Of a stretch of 64,000 nucleotides of DNA, positions 28,447-37,389 are shown piece after piece. The position numbers were made by a program, and so were the translations under genes. Each line of letters opens with the position of its first letter. Position 1 is the stretch's first letter. Origin of the DNA: Aliiglaciecola sp. 3_MG-2023 (lineage in GTDB: Bacteria; Pseudomonadota; Gammaproteobacteria; Enterobacterales; Alteromonadaceae); the NCBI RefSeq assembly GCF_030548205.1, contig NZ_JAUORV010000001.1, positions 62,001 to 126,000 on the forward strand, in the 5' to 3' direction. The notes below the pieces were generated by a model. It worked only from the letters and a program-made list of their open reading frames with translations. It was not told the DNA's origin and made no database searches.

Positions 28447-28473
28447 TCAAGTAAACTCAATTGACTCCGATAC
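28447..28473 (+). promoter_or_regulatory. Second sigma-28-like site reading toward maf
   Basis: The + strand reads TCAAGTAA, 11 nt, TCCGATAC. Core bases (CAAG, CCGATA) and spacing match the FliA consensus, but both boxes are imperfect. It is closer to maf (leader about 120 nt) than the first site. Confidence 0.35.
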
Positions 28474-28603
28474 CATCATCAGGTCACAATCATCCTAAGT
28501 ATTAAATATCAAAAAGATAACCGTTTAACAGTGACAAATATTCAAATGACGTCACAGGCTGATAATAACGAGTTAACGTCTAGCACCATAAAAATTAGAA
28601 ACC

Positions 28604-31600
28604 ATGCTTAAAAATATACGATTACATATTGAAAAAGATGAAGAAAAACAACAAGAATTGGATCGCTCTTTAGCGGCAACCATTGTAGAAATGCAGCGCA
28701 AGAATATTAATAGCTTTGCGCGTAATATTCCCTCTTTAGTTCCGACAATCAAATCTACATCGCTGCAAAATCACTCGTTGTTTAATAATAAGTATGGTGA
28801 AATTAATATCGTAGATTACGGTATCGGAAGAACCTTGTATGGATTCCATCCTCTAAACGAAGTAAGCCAGCAAGTAAGCCGTTTTGAACATCACTGCCCA
28901 AAAATAACATTAGCTCAAAGCAGCGAAGTAAAATCAGATACAGAAAGCGCAACCTCATCTTCATTAGATTTTCATCAGCTTGCCGCATATCAAAATAGAC
29001 AAAGCCAGCCGCAGTTAGACGAAGAAATAGAATGCTTAGTCGTATTAGGCTGTGGTTTGGGTTTGCATTTAGAGATGCTGCTTCGTCAACACAAAATCAA
29101 ATACCTGATTGTTTATGAACCACAGATTCAATTTTTTCAATGCTCGGCATTAGCCATTGATTGGTCTTCAATTTTCGCATTAGCCAAACAAAATGGTACT
29201 GGGATTTTCTTACAAATAGAAAAAGATGGACGAAATTTAATTGAAGATATAGAACAATTACAAGAACATGAAGGTATTTCTGAGTTCCGTATTTTCAAAC
29301 ACTACAACCACCCAATTTTTGACGCTATTTTCAATGAACTAACCAAGCGTACTTGGGCTGATATCAAAAAGAATGGCTTTAAAGTCAGCGCTACTGAAAA
29401 TTACCTCACCTATGTACCTAGCTGGACTCCAGAAATCGATCTTCAAAAATGTAAACCAGTCTGTGAAGAACAAACGCTATTTAGTAAAAACCTAAATGCG
29501 TTTAAAAAGTTCTATCCGGCTATTTATGAACAATTTAAATCTTATACTCCAGTCAATTGGCTACCTATTGATAATCAAGATAATGAAGTTAATTTATTAA
29601 ATAAAGAAAATCTCACCACTTGGTATGGTGAATCACCTATTCAAGATTGTGAATTAAACTTCAAAAACTTTTACTCCCAACCCAATAAAGATGGATTAGT
29701 TTTAGGTTATACGGGTACCAAATTAGCCCACTACGAACACTACAAATTTGTAAAGAAAACCGAAGAGCTTTTAAAAGAAGCCGAAGATGAAATTGGCGAA
29801 TTACCCGAAACGGTTGCATCTATCATCATGTTTGGTTTGGGTGTGGGTTATCAGGTAGAGCGTTTGTTGGCAGATCATAAAGTAGAAAAGCTGTTTATTT
29901 GTGAACCTAACTCAGATTTTTTCTATGCCTCATTATTTGCCATTGATTGGACCGCAATTTTCGAAAAAATTGAAAAAACAGATGCACGAATTTATCTTAA
30001 TATTGGTGATGACGGTACGAACTTATTCAGGGATTTATTAACTCAATTCCACTCCATTGGCCCTTACATTTTAAACAATACCTACTTCTATCAAAGCTAT
30101 TATAACTCTGCATTGAACAGTGCTATTGGCCAACTTCGCGAGCAGTTGCAAGTGGTTATATCCATGGGAGAATATTTTGATCATGCATATTATGGCATCG
30201 CTCATACCAAAGAAGGAATGAGACGAAAGATCCCAGTTTTAACTAAAAACCCATCTGCAAAGTTGAGCTACGATGACAAAGAAGTCCCAATATTTATTGT
30301 TGGCAATGGACCGTCGTTGGATAGCTCTATAGCGGCGATTAAAGAATGGCGAGAGCAAGTCATTGTTGTAAGTTGTGGGACCGCACTTCAGGCCCTGCAT
30401 AGGAATGGTATCACACCTGATTTTCATGCAGAAATTGAGCAAAATCGAAGCACATTCGATTGGGCGTCTTTAGTAGATGACTTAGCTTATTTGAGAAGTA
30501 TCACATTAATTTCGTGTAACGGTATCCATCCTGATACGTGCGAATTATACAAAGAAGTTTTAGTAGCGTTCAAAGAAGGAGAATCATCTACGGTTTCAGC
30601 ATTGAACGTGCTTGGTCAAGAACACTTTGAAGTATTGCGAAATGCATTTCCTACTGTAAGTAATTTTGTATGTGATTTATTTAGTACATTGAGATTTACT
30701 AGCATCTATTTAGTAGGTGTAGATTTAGGATTTATAGATGTTAAACATCACCACTCGAAATCCTCTGCATACTACCTTGAAGATGGAGAAGAAATTTATC
30801 AATATACGAACTCTGCTAATACTTCTCTTATTGTGCCAGGAAATTTCAGAGCGACTGTAAATACTAAGCACGAGTTTAAAGTATCAAGGCAAGTAATTGA
30901 GCAAGTTACAAACCAAAAAAACAAAGATCAAACTTTTTATAATTGCAGTGACGGGGCAAAAATTAACAACACTCAGCCATTAAGAACTGATGAAATACTG
31001 GTTTTATCTAGTAGTGAGCAAAAGCAGCAAGCCGTAAACCAAATGAAAACCGCGGCTTTTTCAAATAATAAAACATCAAACTTTATAGAACGTTTTGAAA
31101 ATAAATTCTCTCAGAAAAGGTTAATGAAAGAGCTCGGTTATTTTGAATTACTTTTAAAAAATGAAGTGAATACTCAAAAAGACATAGAGCACATAATCAA
31201 TAAACAAAAAGAAATGTTATTTGCTTCCTATAAGCAAGGAAAGTCTCTGCTGTTTTACTACCTATACGGTACTGTGAATTATGCCAATGCGGTTTTAACT
31301 AAATTATCAAGCAACGTAGATAACGATGCCAATGGACTTGAGCGTAATAGGCAACTATTAAACGATTGGAAAAAAACCATCAGTCAATTAAAAACATTTA
31401 TTTTAGTAAGCGAAAACTGCCACTATTTTGATACATCCGGCTTTAAAACCTATAAAAGAGAGCAGCTAATCTTACCTAAACATATAGCAGGTAAAACGAT
31501 ACTGGCAATATCAGATAATATTGAATTTCAAAAGTGTATCGCGTGGCTCTATACCCAAAACTTACCAACAATAAAAAACTTAAAAATTGCGAATAAAAGT

Positions 31601-32128
31601 GCAGATGTTGGCCCAAATAATAAGTATGATTTTGTTGTATATTATGAAGATGAAACTAACCAAGGGCTTCGAGGTGAACACAATTCGATTTGTATCACGA
31701 GAAGCAATGACGTTGCAATTATTCAAGGTAAGACTACCAGCTTTATTTCCTTTCCTAATATTGATAGCCCAGTAATTCTCAATAGCTTAGCGTTCGTTGT
31801 CAGTATCGCGATTCGTGCAGCTTTCGGCGTGACCCAAACCGCGTTTTATATTCCTAAGCTATTCACCTCTGATGCCTCAGAGTTCAACGAAAGAGTCATC
31901 TACACTGTACCTGAAGGTTTCGTAGCAATAGACTTTAGGCACTTCATCTGTATATCGGAGATTAAAGACGCGGGATTAGTATCTCGCTACTCAGGGACAA
32001 GAGGAACTATTGTATTAGGCGACATTAAAATGAAGCATTTACTTTTAGGTGTTTTATCTCAAAACAAAATAGATGAGTTTAAGCGACAACAAATTCAAAT
32101 AACTGAATCAGAAATGTCACACATATAA
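28604..32128 (+). CDS. Motility accessory factor (Maf) family glycosyltransferase, very large
   Basis: This 1174-residue protein belongs to the Maf/DUF115 family, whose members transfer nonulosonic acids such as pseudaminic acid onto flagellin. The central MptE-like domain has GNGPSLD at 567-573 followed by VIVVSCGTALQALHRNGITP. Upstream are two related N-terminal units, at about 140-250 (LVVLGCGLGLHLEMLL, ALAIDWSSIF) and 402-515 (IMFGLGVGYQVERLLA, FAIDWTAIF). They look like an internal duplication offset by about 262 residues. A C-terminal region of about 350 residues is unassigned. It heads a + strand group of four genes next to flagellin, and the window has a full Pse pathway, so Pse transfer is the natural role. 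Confidence 0.85.
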   Translation: MLKNIRLHIEKDEEKQQELDRSLAATIVEMQRKNINSFARNIPSLVPTIKSTSLQNHSLFNNKYGEINIVDYGIGRTLYGFHPLNEVSQQVSRFEHHCPKITLAQSSEVKSDTESATSSSLDFHQLAAYQNRQSQPQLDEEIECLVVLGCGLGLHLEMLLRQHKIKYLIVYEPQIQFFQCSALAIDWSSIFALAKQNGTGIFLQIEKDGRNLIEDIEQLQEHEGISEFRIFKHYNHPIFDAIFNELTKRTWADIKKNGFKVSATENYLTYVPSWTPEIDLQKCKPVCEEQTLFSKNLNAFKKFYPAIYEQFKSYTPVNWLPIDNQDNEVNLLNKENLTTWYGESPIQDCELNFKNFYSQPNKDGLVLGYTGTKLAHYEHYKFVKKTEELLKEAEDEIGELPETVASIIMFGLGVGYQVERLLADHKVEKLFICEPNSDFFYASLFAIDWTAIFEKIEKTDARIYLNIGDDGTNLFRDLLTQFHSIGPYILNNTYFYQSYYNSALNSAIGQLREQLQVVISMGEYFDHAYYGIAHTKEGMRRKIPVLTKNPSAKLSYDDKEVPIFIVGNGPSLDSSIAAIKEWREQVIVVSCGTALQALHRNGITPDFHAEIEQNRSTFDWASLVDDLAYLRSITLISCNGIHPDTCELYKEVLVAFKEGESSTVSALNVLGQEHFEVLRNAFPTVSNFVCDLFSTLRFTSIYLVGVDLGFIDVKHHHSKSSAYYLEDGEEIYQYTNSANTSLIVPGNFRATVNTKHEFKVSRQVIEQVTNQKNKDQTFYNCSDGAKINNTQPLRTDEILVLSSSEQKQQAVNQMKTAAFSNNKTSNFIERFENKFSQKRLMKELGYFELLLKNEVNTQKDIEHIINKQKEMLFASYKQGKSLLFYYLYGTVNYANAVLTKLSSNVDNDANGLERNRQLLNDWKKTISQLKTFILVSENCHYFDTSGFKTYKREQLILPKHIAGKTILAISDNIEFQKCIAWLYTQNLPTIKNLKIANKSADVGPNNKYDFVVYYEDETNQGLRGEHNSICITRSNDVAIIQGKTTSFISFPNIDSPVILNSLAFVVSIAIRAAFGVTQTAFYIPKLFTSDASEFNERVIYTVPEGFVAIDFRHFICISEIKDAGLVSRYSGTRGTIVLGDIKMKHLLLGVLSQNKIDEFKRQQIQITESEMSHI

Positions 32129-32148
32129 TATGGATAAAGTAAACTAAT

Positions 32149-33816
32149 ATGCCAGGAATATATGGTTACACCAAAAGCCAAGTTAGTGATAACTTTCTAC
32201 CCTTAATGACGTCCTCGCTGTGCGAAATCACCTCAACTAATTCAAATGATGAAATAAACGATGATTTAATCCAAACATCCCACCTTTTTTTAACTAATTC
32301 CAATAGCGAACAAATATCCAGCAACGGAATTCATGTACTTATTGAAGGTGAGAAATACAATTATTCAAATATTAGTTTCAAACAGTTATTAACCGAAGCC
32401 TATTTAACTGGTCAGCTTAAATCTGTTTTAGCTGAAATAGACGGGTTATTTAATGCGTTAATTTACGACAACGTAACCAAAAAAATTCATTTGATTAGTG
32501 ATAGATATGGTATGAAATTTCTATATTATTGCTTCGAAAATCAAAGACTCTCATGGTCACAAGAGGTAAAAGCGCTGCTGGCTTTACCGTTTATAAGCAA
32601 AGATGTCGACCCCATTGCTGTCGATTCGTTTCTGGAACTTGGATATGTTTTAGAAGATCGCTCACTTTTTTCAAACATCAAGCTTATTAAACCAGCCTCA
32701 ATAATGACTTTTGATCTATCGACGAAAACACTTACCGAAGAGCATTATTGGAAATGGTCAGCCATCAAGTCTAGAGATATTACCTTTGAGCAAGCCACAG
32801 AGGAACTGGGCAAACTATTTTTAGACGCGGTGAAAAAGCGATTTGATTCAAGCAAAAAAATGGGTATAACCTTAAGTGGAGGTTTAGACAGCCGTGCTAT
32901 TGTTGCTGCTGTAACAACGCTTTATCCAGATTATAAAGGTACGCTATCTACATTTGGAATCGAAGGTTGTGATGATATAGAAATTGCTAAAATTGTTGCA
33001 AGAAAAACAAACTGGAACCATAAAATATACCATTTTAAAGCTCACAATTGGTTTGAGCCAAGGTTTGATTCCATATGGCGAACAGATGGCATGCTCAGTA
33101 TGGAACACATGCATGGTTCAGAGTTTTTAGATGATATTGCAAAGGAAGCTAACATCAACCTTAACGGTTACGCTGGCGATGTTGTATGTGGGGGGGGATG
33201 GTTTAAATTGTTACCGTTAAACACAAGAGCAAAAGCTGAGGGAATGCGACTATTTTATAAAAACCAAACAGATAAGACCCACTTTGACTCTGATTTCTAT
33301 GACCTAGATAAAAGCGAACCCCACCTATTTATGAATAGAGTTAGACGATTTACCAATATGGGGACGGTTAATAGTTTAGATAAAATAGAACAAAGAAAAC
33401 CTTTTTTTGACAATGCACTTATGGAGTTTGCATTGTCCATTCCCGATGAATATAGAAAAGATAACAAACTTTATGCTGCAATGTTACTCAAGTTTTTCCC
33501 TGACTTCTTCACAGATATTCCTTGGCAGAAAACTCGCAAAACGATTTTAGGAGAACAAAGCCAGTATCTAAAAAGTGAAAATATTATTCGCGGCTATATC
33601 AACTACGCTCGAGAAATAAGAGAAGATTCAATTCTTACCAAAATTAATGATTTATTATCCGTAAAGGGTTCAAAATATTCTGAATTTACCGATATAGATG
33701 CAATTGAAGAATATTTAACCCCACACCTTGTGTCTTTCAAGTACAACTATGTGTCAGAAATATTTCGATTTTTAACTTTAGAGTATTATTTGCGAAAAGT
33801 CGCAACGCTTTCCTAA
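32149..33816 (+). CDS. Asparagine synthase-like protein lacking the glutaminase cysteine
   Basis: The 555-residue protein has the two-domain AsnB layout. The N-terminal Ntn-type domain starts MPGIYGY, whereas active glutamine amidotransferases have Cys at position 2 (MCGI), so it cannot release ammonia from glutamine in the usual way. The C-terminal synthetase domain keeps the ATP pyrophosphatase motif SGGLDSRA at 243-250 and a later NGYAGDVVCGGGW segment. Homologues of this degenerate kind occur in surface-glycan and antibiotic clusters, where they may amidate carboxyl sugars or form amides with another amine. A plausible target here is an acid group on a nonulosonic acid. It starts 20 nt after maf. 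Confidence 0.8.
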   Translation: MPGIYGYTKSQVSDNFLPLMTSSLCEITSTNSNDEINDDLIQTSHLFLTNSNSEQISSNGIHVLIEGEKYNYSNISFKQLLTEAYLTGQLKSVLAEIDGLFNALIYDNVTKKIHLISDRYGMKFLYYCFENQRLSWSQEVKALLALPFISKDVDPIAVDSFLELGYVLEDRSLFSNIKLIKPASIMTFDLSTKTLTEEHYWKWSAIKSRDITFEQATEELGKLFLDAVKKRFDSSKKMGITLSGGLDSRAIVAAVTTLYPDYKGTLSTFGIEGCDDIEIAKIVARKTNWNHKIYHFKAHNWFEPRFDSIWRTDGMLSMEHMHGSEFLDDIAKEANINLNGYAGDVVCGGGWFKLLPLNTRAKAEGMRLFYKNQTDKTHFDSDFYDLDKSEPHLFMNRVRRFTNMGTVNSLDKIEQRKPFFDNALMEFALSIPDEYRKDNKLYAAMLLKFFPDFFTDIPWQKTRKTILGEQSQYLKSENIIRGYINYAREIREDSILTKINDLLSVKGSKYSEFTDIDAIEEYLTPHLVSFKYNYVSEIFRFLTLEYYLRKVATLS

Positions 33817-33860
33817 ATTGTCTAAGTGAACTGCCTAAAACGAAAACGAGGCAAATATAA

Positions 33861-34769
33861 ATGAAAAAAGTTCTTATATACGGAACATCAAACAAAGCGA
33901 TCAGAGAGCTCCCAGGGATCTTAATCACTTTTAATTTAGTGGGCTTTGTTGACAGTAATCCTAAAAAAAGTGACCAGCATTTGCTCGGTTATCAAGTATT
34001 TCACTATTCTGAATTAAAAAATGTAGATTTTGATCTTATTGTAATATGCAGTGCATTCTCTGCGGAAATAATAGAAACCTTAAAGTCACTTCAAATTACC
34101 AATTATATTAATTCGTCTGAGCACCCCCTTCTACAAAGTGTAAATAAAGATCTTGCCAATTACCAAAGTGAACTGAAATCGAAGGAGTTGCAAAACATTC
34201 CACAAACTCCTTTGCTCGAGCAACATATTGATTGTTGCCAAATGTTGACAAATCGCATTGAGCTTTTGAAAAAATTACCTAAGCATGGGACTGCTGTTGA
34301 ACTAGGTGTAGCAACCGGCAGCTTTTCGAAATGTATTTTGGAGTATGCCAGCCCTAGCAAACTATACCTAGTAGATGTATGGGGCTCACAAAGATACAAC
34401 CAAGGCTTACTGGATAATATTCAACAGCTATTTAACACTCAAGTTCAAGCGAACGAAGTGGTGATTAAGCGAAAACTATCCCATGAGGCAGTGTCAGATT
34501 TCCCTGATCAGTACTTTGATTGGATTTATATCGATACCACCCATAAATATAAACAAACCAAATTAGAACTAGAGCTCTATGCCGCCAAAATGAAACCCGG
34601 TGGCATAATTGCTGGTCACGATTATAGTATGGGTAATTGGGCGAAGTCTTTTCGTTATGGCGTTATTGAGGCGGTACATGAATTTTGCGTAACGCATAAT
34701 TGGCGCTTAAAATATCTCACTATGGATATTAGTGAAAATCAAAGTTTTGCCATCGAGAAAATAAACTAG
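33861..34769 (+). CDS. SAM-dependent methyltransferase with N-terminal Rossmann-like domain
   Basis: The 302-residue protein has two parts. Residues 1-85 form a nucleotide-binding-like domain (KKVLIYGTSNKAIRELPG, LVGFVDSNPKKS, FDLIVICSAF) resembling the N-terminus of PglD/FdtC-type proteins. Residues about 130-300 are a class I methyltransferase (AVELGVATGSFSKCILEYA, YLVDVWG, FDWIYIDTTHKYKQTKLELE, KPGGIIAGHDY). The target is probably a sugar of the flagellin glycan. It is the third gene of the + strand group. The same accessory domain type occurs in three other island proteins. Confidence 0.8.
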   Translation: MKKVLIYGTSNKAIRELPGILITFNLVGFVDSNPKKSDQHLLGYQVFHYSELKNVDFDLIVICSAFSAEIIETLKSLQITNYINSSEHPLLQSVNKDLANYQSELKSKELQNIPQTPLLEQHIDCCQMLTNRIELLKKLPKHGTAVELGVATGSFSKCILEYASPSKLYLVDVWGSQRYNQGLLDNIQQLFNTQVQANEVVIKRKLSHEAVSDFPDQYFDWIYIDTTHKYKQTKLELELYAAKMKPGGIIAGHDYSMGNWAKSFRYGVIEAVHEFCVTHNWRLKYLTMDISENQSFAIEKIN

Positions 34770-34815
34770 CGAAATCAGACATATAATAACATTTACTTCA
34801 ACATGGGATAAAAAA

Positions 34816-35826
34816 TTGATTAAATATGTTCACATTATGATCTCAGAAAAGTTTATGCCCCCCTACATGGACTTTATTCAGGAAAATTTTGACGAATCTG
34901 AACACTTATTCATTTATATCACCAGTGAAAAATATCAGTTTGGACTGACGCCTTCCCATAACGTCAAATTTATGCACACCGATGATGACTTTTTACATTT
35001 AGCCAACATTTTAAAAGCTGCAGAAAAAATTATTCTTCACGGTCTATGGCGAGATAAAATTAATCATTTGTTAGTCACAAACCCTATTTTATTAAAAAAA
35101 GCCTACTGGGTTATGTGGGGAGCTGATTACTACTTACCTGAATCAAAAAGTGAGGAGCATCGAGAAGTGATTAAAAATGTGGGGTATTGCGTTACCCATA
35201 TTAAAGGGGATATTGCATTAATCAAAAAATCGTACCAGGCAAAAGGTCAACATATTAATTGCTTCGCTTACACTAGTAACTTATATAGACAGGCACCGAT
35301 AAATATAAATAGAGATCATAAAAAGAAAATTATTGTTGGAAATTCTGCAGCATTAAATAATAATCATATTGCGATATTCGACAGATTATATGAACACTCC
35401 TCGGATATAAACCAAGTAATAGTTCCCTTGTCTTATGCAAAAATAGGGGGAAAGCGTTATATAAATCAAGTTATTGAACATGGACAATCTTTGTTCGGTG
35501 AAAAATTTAAACCTTTATTGGATTTTTTAACTTTTGATGAATATATGACATACCTAAAAAACATAGATATCGCAATTTATGATCATAATAGACAACAAGG
35601 AATGGGTACTTTAATCACGTTGCTAAGCCTAGGGGTAAAAGTGTTTATTCGTCCATCGGTAGCAACATGGGATTTACTAACTAGTCAGAACATTCAAATA
35701 TTTGATACCAATAAGTTATCTCTAGAAGGTATGAGTGAAAAGCAAATTAATAACAATATCTATAATTTGAAAAAACACTATTCAGAAAAGATGTTAGTTA
35801 AACAATGGCAATCAATTTTCAATTGA
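34816..35826 (+). CDS. GT56-type 4-acetamido-4,6-dideoxygalactosyltransferase (WecF-like)
   Basis: The 336-residue protein resembles the WecF/RffT family (TDP-Fuc4NAc transferases of enterobacterial common antigen). Diagnostic stretches are MWGADYY, VGNSAALNNNHIAIFDRL, IYDHNRQQGMGTLITLLSLG and VFIRPSVATWDLL. The start is TTG at 34816, supported by the family N-terminus (IKYVHIMISEKFMPPYMDFI). A WecE-type aminotransferase and a GNAT are encoded nearby on the other strand, so the sugar donor is probably made by this island. Here the acceptor is more likely the flagellin glycan than a lipid, because no other ECA genes are present. Confidence 0.82.
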   Translation: MIKYVHIMISEKFMPPYMDFIQENFDESEHLFIYITSEKYQFGLTPSHNVKFMHTDDDFLHLANILKAAEKIILHGLWRDKINHLLVTNPILLKKAYWVMWGADYYLPESKSEEHREVIKNVGYCVTHIKGDIALIKKSYQAKGQHINCFAYTSNLYRQAPININRDHKKKIIVGNSAALNNNHIAIFDRLYEHSSDINQVIVPLSYAKIGGKRYINQVIEHGQSLFGEKFKPLLDFLTFDEYMTYLKNIDIAIYDHNRQQGMGTLITLLSLGVKVFIRPSVATWDLLTSQNIQIFDTNKLSLEGMSEKQINNNIYNLKKHYSEKMLVKQWQSIFN

Positions 35827-35926
35827 TAAAAGGTAATTGATTGATAATATACTAAACTTCTGTGTGATTATTTTTGAAACATAAAATCAGTTTAAAACAT
35901 TTAGCTTGAATCGATTCTATCAAAAA

Positions 35927-36658
35927 TCAAATCAAAATATGTTTGTGGTAATCATTATTTACTTTGATGATTTTGAAACCTAAATTTTGATAGAGCGATA
36001 GAACCCCCATATTTGCTGCTGATATAGTCGATGAGATTTTTAAATAACCACTTTGTTTAAAATAGTCAATTATGCTCCCCCAAAAGAAAGGTGAATGAAG
36101 TTCATAACCTTTTTTACTACCTCCTAAAATGAGCTCGATACTATTTCCTTTAATGAGTTTAAATATCATAAACGAAAGTATTTCATTTGAATGTGACTTG
36201 TTAACTAAACAGGTAACATCCTGATTTGCTAAATCATTAACCCATTGTGACATTCTTGCATTCGCACGATTTATAGGAATAAAAGGATCTTCATGAAATC
36301 TAGAATACTTAAACATATCTTGAGAAATATTAGCTATCTTCCAGTAATCAGTGTTATCCAAAATAGATAATTCTAATTTTCTCCTAGCATAAATACTAGG
36401 TAACACATATGTATCTAATTTTTTGAGGTTAACAATTAGACTGGTTTCACAAATAAAATACCCAGATTTTAGTAATACCTCTTTTATTTTTAAGTTACTA
36501 GATAAAAACCTACCGTAAATTAGGTTAGCATCGCAAAAATCATTAGTCTTTAAAAGTTCAAGACACAATTTTTCATCACTTAAATCTATATCTTGAATTT
36601 CAAAAGTTCTGACTTTTAGTACACTTTCATCCCAAGGAGTATATCTTCCTTTTATCAT
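35927..36658 (-). CDS. GNAT-family acyltransferase, WecD-like role
   Basis: The 243-residue protein has a variable N-terminal part and a GNAT domain at about 120-240 (ISFMIFKL-like strand, then SIELILGGSKKGYELHSPFF, STISAANMGVLSLYQNLGFK). It closes the WecE / ACP / ligase / SDR run and has the size and domain order of WecD, which N-acylates dTDP-4-amino-4,6-dideoxygalactose. Because an ACP and acyl ligase precede it, the acyl group may not be acetyl. The gene is noticeably AT-rich, like its neighbours up to about 44 kb. Confidence 0.7.
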   Translation of the reverse strand: MIKGRYTPWDESVLKVRTFEIQDIDLSDEKLCLELLKTNDFCDANLIYGRFLSSNLKIKEVLLKSGYFICETSLIVNLKKLDTYVLPSIYARRKLELSILDNTDYWKIANISQDMFKYSRFHEDPFIPINRANARMSQWVNDLANQDVTCLVNKSHSNEILSFMIFKLIKGNSIELILGGSKKGYELHSPFFWGSIIDYFKQSGYLKISSTISAANMGVLSLYQNLGFKIIKVNNDYHKHILI

Positions 36659-36666
36659 TTTTTCCC

Positions 36667-37389
36667 TTAAGCGGTACTGCCAGCATCAACTGTAAATGTA
36701 GTTCCTGTAATTCCTGCAGCATCTTCAGAAAGTATATATAACATCATGCTGGCTCCATCTTTTATAGTAGCAAGTCGTCCTAAACAACTGCGTCTTTTTA
36801 TCTTTTCTAATTTATCTCCAATCAAACCATTAGTCATATTTGTTTCCATATAACCTGGAGCAAGTGTATTTACTGTAATTTGTGATTTTCCAAGTTCTCG
36901 AGCTAATGACTTAGTAAAACCGGTTAACGCAGATTTTGTTGCACCATATACACTGAGTCCATTAAATCCTGTTGATCCTATGATGGATCCGACATTAATA
37001 ATACGCCCTTTGCGGTTAAGAAGCATAGATCTAGAAACGTATTTTGTTAGGAGAATAGGAGCCTCCACATTCACTTTCAACAGCGATGAAATATCAGATT
37101 CATGCATTGTTGCAAGCACTCCATCATGCCCTATTGCCGCGTTGTTGATCAATCCAAAAATTCGCCCATGTTCTTTTGTTATTTGTTTTACTAATGCGGA
37201 AATACCTTTAACGTTATAAAAGTCGAATTGATAAAAAAATACGCTATTTGGGTGTTCTAGTTTTACTTTTTCATAGTCGTCAGTAGGCGTGCGGCTGACT
37301 CCAAGTACTTTATATCCTGCTTTAGCAAGCATCTTAGATGTTTCAAGCCCAAGCCCTTTTGCACAGCCTGTAATTAATATGTTTTTCAT
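36667..37389 (-). CDS. SDR-family oxidoreductase, FabG-like
   Basis: The 240-residue protein is a classical short-chain dehydrogenase: TGCAKGLGLETSKML cofactor loop, NNAAIGHDG, catalytic Ser with YGATK (Tyr/Lys pair) and a C-terminal GTTFTVDAGSTA. It overlaps the preceding ligase stop by 1 nt. With the ACP and ligase it could reduce a 3-oxoacyl-ACP to the 3-hydroxyacyl form used by the GNAT, but a sugar substrate is also possible. Confidence 0.85.
   Translation of the reverse strand: MKNILITGCAKGLGLETSKMLAKAGYKVLGVSRTPTDDYEKVKLEHPNSVFFYQFDFYNVKGISALVKQITKEHGRIFGLINNAAIGHDGVLATMHESDISSLLKVNVEAPILLTKYVSRSMLLNRKGRIINVGSIIGSTGFNGLSVYGATKSALTGFTKSLARELGKSQITVNTLAPGYMETNMTNGLIGDKLEKIKRRSCLGRLATIKDGASMMLYILSEDAAGITGTTFTVDAGSTA

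Larger units (their letters stand above)
28312..28603. other. Divergent regulatory region between flagellin and maf
   Basis: This 292-nt region separates flagellin (-) from maf (+). It contains two sigma-28-like sites reading toward maf, listed separately. It also has two copies of CTAAGTATTAAA (28395-28406 and 28495-28506, exactly 100 bp apart) and the palindrome TGACGTCA near 28546. I could not find a convincing promoter for the flagellin itself. Confidence 0.55.

Noticed and set aside
28546-28554. The palindrome TGACGTCA as a regulator operator
   Set aside because: A single 8-bp palindrome is too short to assign, and no matching second site or known regulator motif was found.
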